Below, in pieces: positions 20,988 to 22,020 of a DNA stretch of 22,020 nt. The first letter of the stretch is position 1. Every line of letters starts with the position of its first letter. Origin of the DNA: Seison nebaliae (taxonomy: Eukaryota > Rotifera > Pararotatoria > Seisonacea > Seisonidae); assembly GCA_023231475.1 (NCBI GenBank), contig JALJEE010002464.1, positions 1-22,020 on the forward strand, given 5' to 3'. The position numbers and the translations under genes were made by a program. The notes below the pieces were generated by a model. That model worked only from the letters and a program-made list of their open reading frames with translations. It ran no database searches and was not told where the DNA came from.

Positions 20988-21170
20988 TATTTTATTTATA
21001 AGAATAATTATTTACCTCTTACGATAGAACGTAAAGTCAGAAAAATCAAGGAACGAAGCCGACAATCGGCAATCAAAGTTCAGGCTACTGTAGACGAAGC
21101 CCAGTATGTTATATACACCAACAGCGATATAAAATTATCTCAAGATGTTCATCATTTTTTTATGGATTGA
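20988..21170 (+). other. Coding-like island without a start codon
   Basis: A 60-codon open stretch, richer in G and C than its surroundings, reads as a plausible charged peptide (including IERKVRKIKERSRQSAIKVQ). It has no ATG near its start. Within it, 21028-21103 is bounded by GATAG and by a strong donor GTATGT, so it could be a single internal or 5' exon. It could also be a remnant of a lost gene or a 5' leader exon of the B-box gene. The opposite strand is also open for much of this span, which weakens the coding case. Confidence 0.3.
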
Positions 21171-21310
21171 ACATTTAAGACGACACCCACATTAATTTTG
21201 TTAAATATTTCTTATTAATCTAATAAATATAATAAATAATAAATCAATATATATTAAACTATTAATAAACTCTTAAAATTAGCTTTAGTTAATATAACTA
21301 TTTTATCAGA

Positions 21311-21417
21311 TGAGTTCTTCTCCGAACTCCAACTAAATTGACGAGTTTTATTAAGGGTGAGTTTCACTCCGAAAATAGAGAAGAGGGTGAACTGAAACGA
21401 GGGTGAGTACCGCTCCG
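21311..21417 (+). repeat. Three GAG-N5-CTCCG boxes spaced 46-47 bp
   Basis: TGAGTTCTTCTCCG (21311-21324), TGAGTTTCACTCCG (21358-21371) and TGAGTACCGCTCCG (21404-21417) share TGAGT-N4-CTCCG. The last two are preceded by GGG. Spacing start to start is 47 and 46 nt. Each box is an inverted GAG/CTC pair. The first extends to a perfect 6-bp stem GAGTTC...GAACTC. Sequence between the boxes is hardly conserved. A T8 run follows at 21469-21476. Confidence 0.6.
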
Positions 21418-21491
21418 TATACCCTTAGCGTTCAGCTATCTCTTAAGAACAAACTCATTTTCCAACTGTTTTTTTTCTCACTCAATTGCTG

Positions 21492-21515
21492 TTATGGTTA
21501 CGACTATGGTTACGA
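21492..21515 (+). repeat. 12-bp tandem duplication
   Basis: TTATGGTTACGA is followed directly by CTATGGTTACGA, two 12-nt units differing at one base, about 230 bp upstream of the B-box gene start. Confidence 0.7.
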
Positions 21516-21623
21516 TAATTATAAATAAATGGTATGGATATACCGAACAAAATTAAAATATATAAAGTTGTTCGATTGGGAAACAGAGAATAAACGATAT
21601 TGTCATTTATATAGAGTCATTAT

Positions 21624-21631
21624 TATAAAAG
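21624..21631 (+). promoter_or_regulatory. TATA-box candidate for the B-box gene
   Basis: TATAAAAG is a full match to the TATA consensus, 116 nt upstream of the ATG at 21747. It fits a transcript start around 21655 with a short leader. AT-rich DNA makes chance matches common. Confidence 0.35.
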
Positions 21632-21746
21632 CAAGAGTGATAATTTAGTTTTATAGCAGAAGTTTTATAAGTTTTTATAAAAACATAAATTTTATTATTT
21701 CAAATTTTACATTTTCTTATATTCTTATCCTAAACAATCATTAATT

Positions 21747-22020
21747 ATGTATTGTGAAATTCACGAAGAATTCAAGGATATTTACTGTTCGAATTGTTCT
21801 GAAGAAATTTGTGGAAAATGTTTTCTCGCTGATGGTGAATTGGGGAAACACCGCCATCATGAGAAGAAGAAATTAAAACGAAGAGCATTAAACTTATTAA
21901 ATGAATATTTAGAATTTTTATTGAAAATCGAAAAAGATCATAAAGAATTATTGAACAAAATATCAAAGATTCAAGAGAATAACAATAAATTGTTCGAGTT
22001 TCTAAATGCATGTGCAATAC
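21747..22020 (+). CDS. B-box zinc-finger / coiled-coil protein, 5' part only
   Basis: The frame runs from the ATG at 21747 to the window edge without a stop (91 codons and one base). It begins MYCEIHEEFKDIYCSNC and carries a B-box zinc-binding pattern: C-x2-H-x7-C-x2-C-x4-C-x2-C-x8-H-x2-H at residues 3-39, a B-box type 2 arrangement. A Lys/Glu/Leu-rich helical stretch follows (LLNEYLEFLLKIEKDHKELL), as in the coiled coil after the B-box of TRIM-type proteins. No RING finger precedes it in this frame, so it would be a RING-less TRIM-like protein unless an upstream exon exists. The C-terminal domain is outside the window, so the subfamily cannot be named. Confidence 0.85.
   Translation, partial: MYCEIHEEFKDIYCSNCSEEICGKCFLADGELGKHRHHEKKKLKRRALNLLNEYLEFLLKIEKDHKELLNKISKIQENNNKLFEFLNACAI

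Larger units (their letters stand above)
20700..21746. other. Intergenic region upstream of the B-box gene
   Basis: About 1 kb between two + strand genes. The first 280 bp are very AT-rich with a possible AATAAA for the upstream gene at 20971-20976. An exon-like island (20988-21170), a three-unit spaced repeat (21311-21417) ending before a T8 run (21469-21476), a 12-bp tandem duplication (21492-21515) and a TATA-like box (21624-21631) follow. Near 21670 lies the palindrome GTTTTTATAAAAAC. Confidence 0.6.

Overview
The window is AT-rich DNA from a compact animal genome. The genes are eukaryotic and spliced, and almost all introns I can place are 34-73 nt long with GT...AG ends. Many acceptors read TTTCAG, TTTTAG or TTAAAG. 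The standard genetic code fits. The gene content (a LARP1 with a DM15 repeat, a WDHD1/AND-1, a Vsx/CEH-10 homeobox gene with a CVC domain, a B-box protein) marks a bilaterian invertebrate. Nematode, orthonectid, mite and other small-genome groups all remain possible, and I cannot choose between them from this sequence alone.

Layout, left to right. Bases 1-3596, + strand: a five-exon LARP1-type RNA-binding protein, whose reading frame is still open at the left edge. Bases 3597-5975: a gene-poor convergent gap with LARP1 3' sequence, small palindromes and a G-poor stretch that may be a decayed ORF. Bases 5976-7175, - strand: an unrecognised protein with one membrane segment near its C terminus and five hexapeptide repeats. 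Bases 7434-11377, - strand: a ten-exon WDHD1/AND-1/Ctf4 replication protein (WD40 propeller, SepB propeller, C-terminal HMG-like box). Bases 11378-14708: a 3.3 kb divergent gap, the likely regulatory region of the next gene. Bases 14709-17176, + strand: a four-exon Vsx/CEH-10 paired-like homeodomain protein with a 1.4 kb first intron. Bases 17544-18950, + strand: an unrecognised helical protein. Bases 19069-20699, + strand: an unrecognised secretory-pathway protein with a signal peptide and one membrane segment. Bases 20700-21746: a gap with an exon-like island, a three-unit spaced repeat and a TATA-like box. Base 21747 to the right edge, + strand: the start of a B-box zinc-finger/coiled-coil protein.

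The genes do not form one pathway. LARP1 acts in translation and mRNA stability, WDHD1 in DNA replication and Vsx in neural or retinal fate control. Two same-strand pairs sit close together: WDHD1 with the membrane protein downstream of it (258 bp), and the helical gene with the signal-peptide gene (118 bp). Operon-type expression is possible there but not shown.

I saw no complete transposon, retroelement, viral fossil, rRNA, convincing tRNA or CRISPR array. The most open questions are the structured region at 20988-21515 just upstream of the B-box gene and the direct repeat inside the Vsx first intron.
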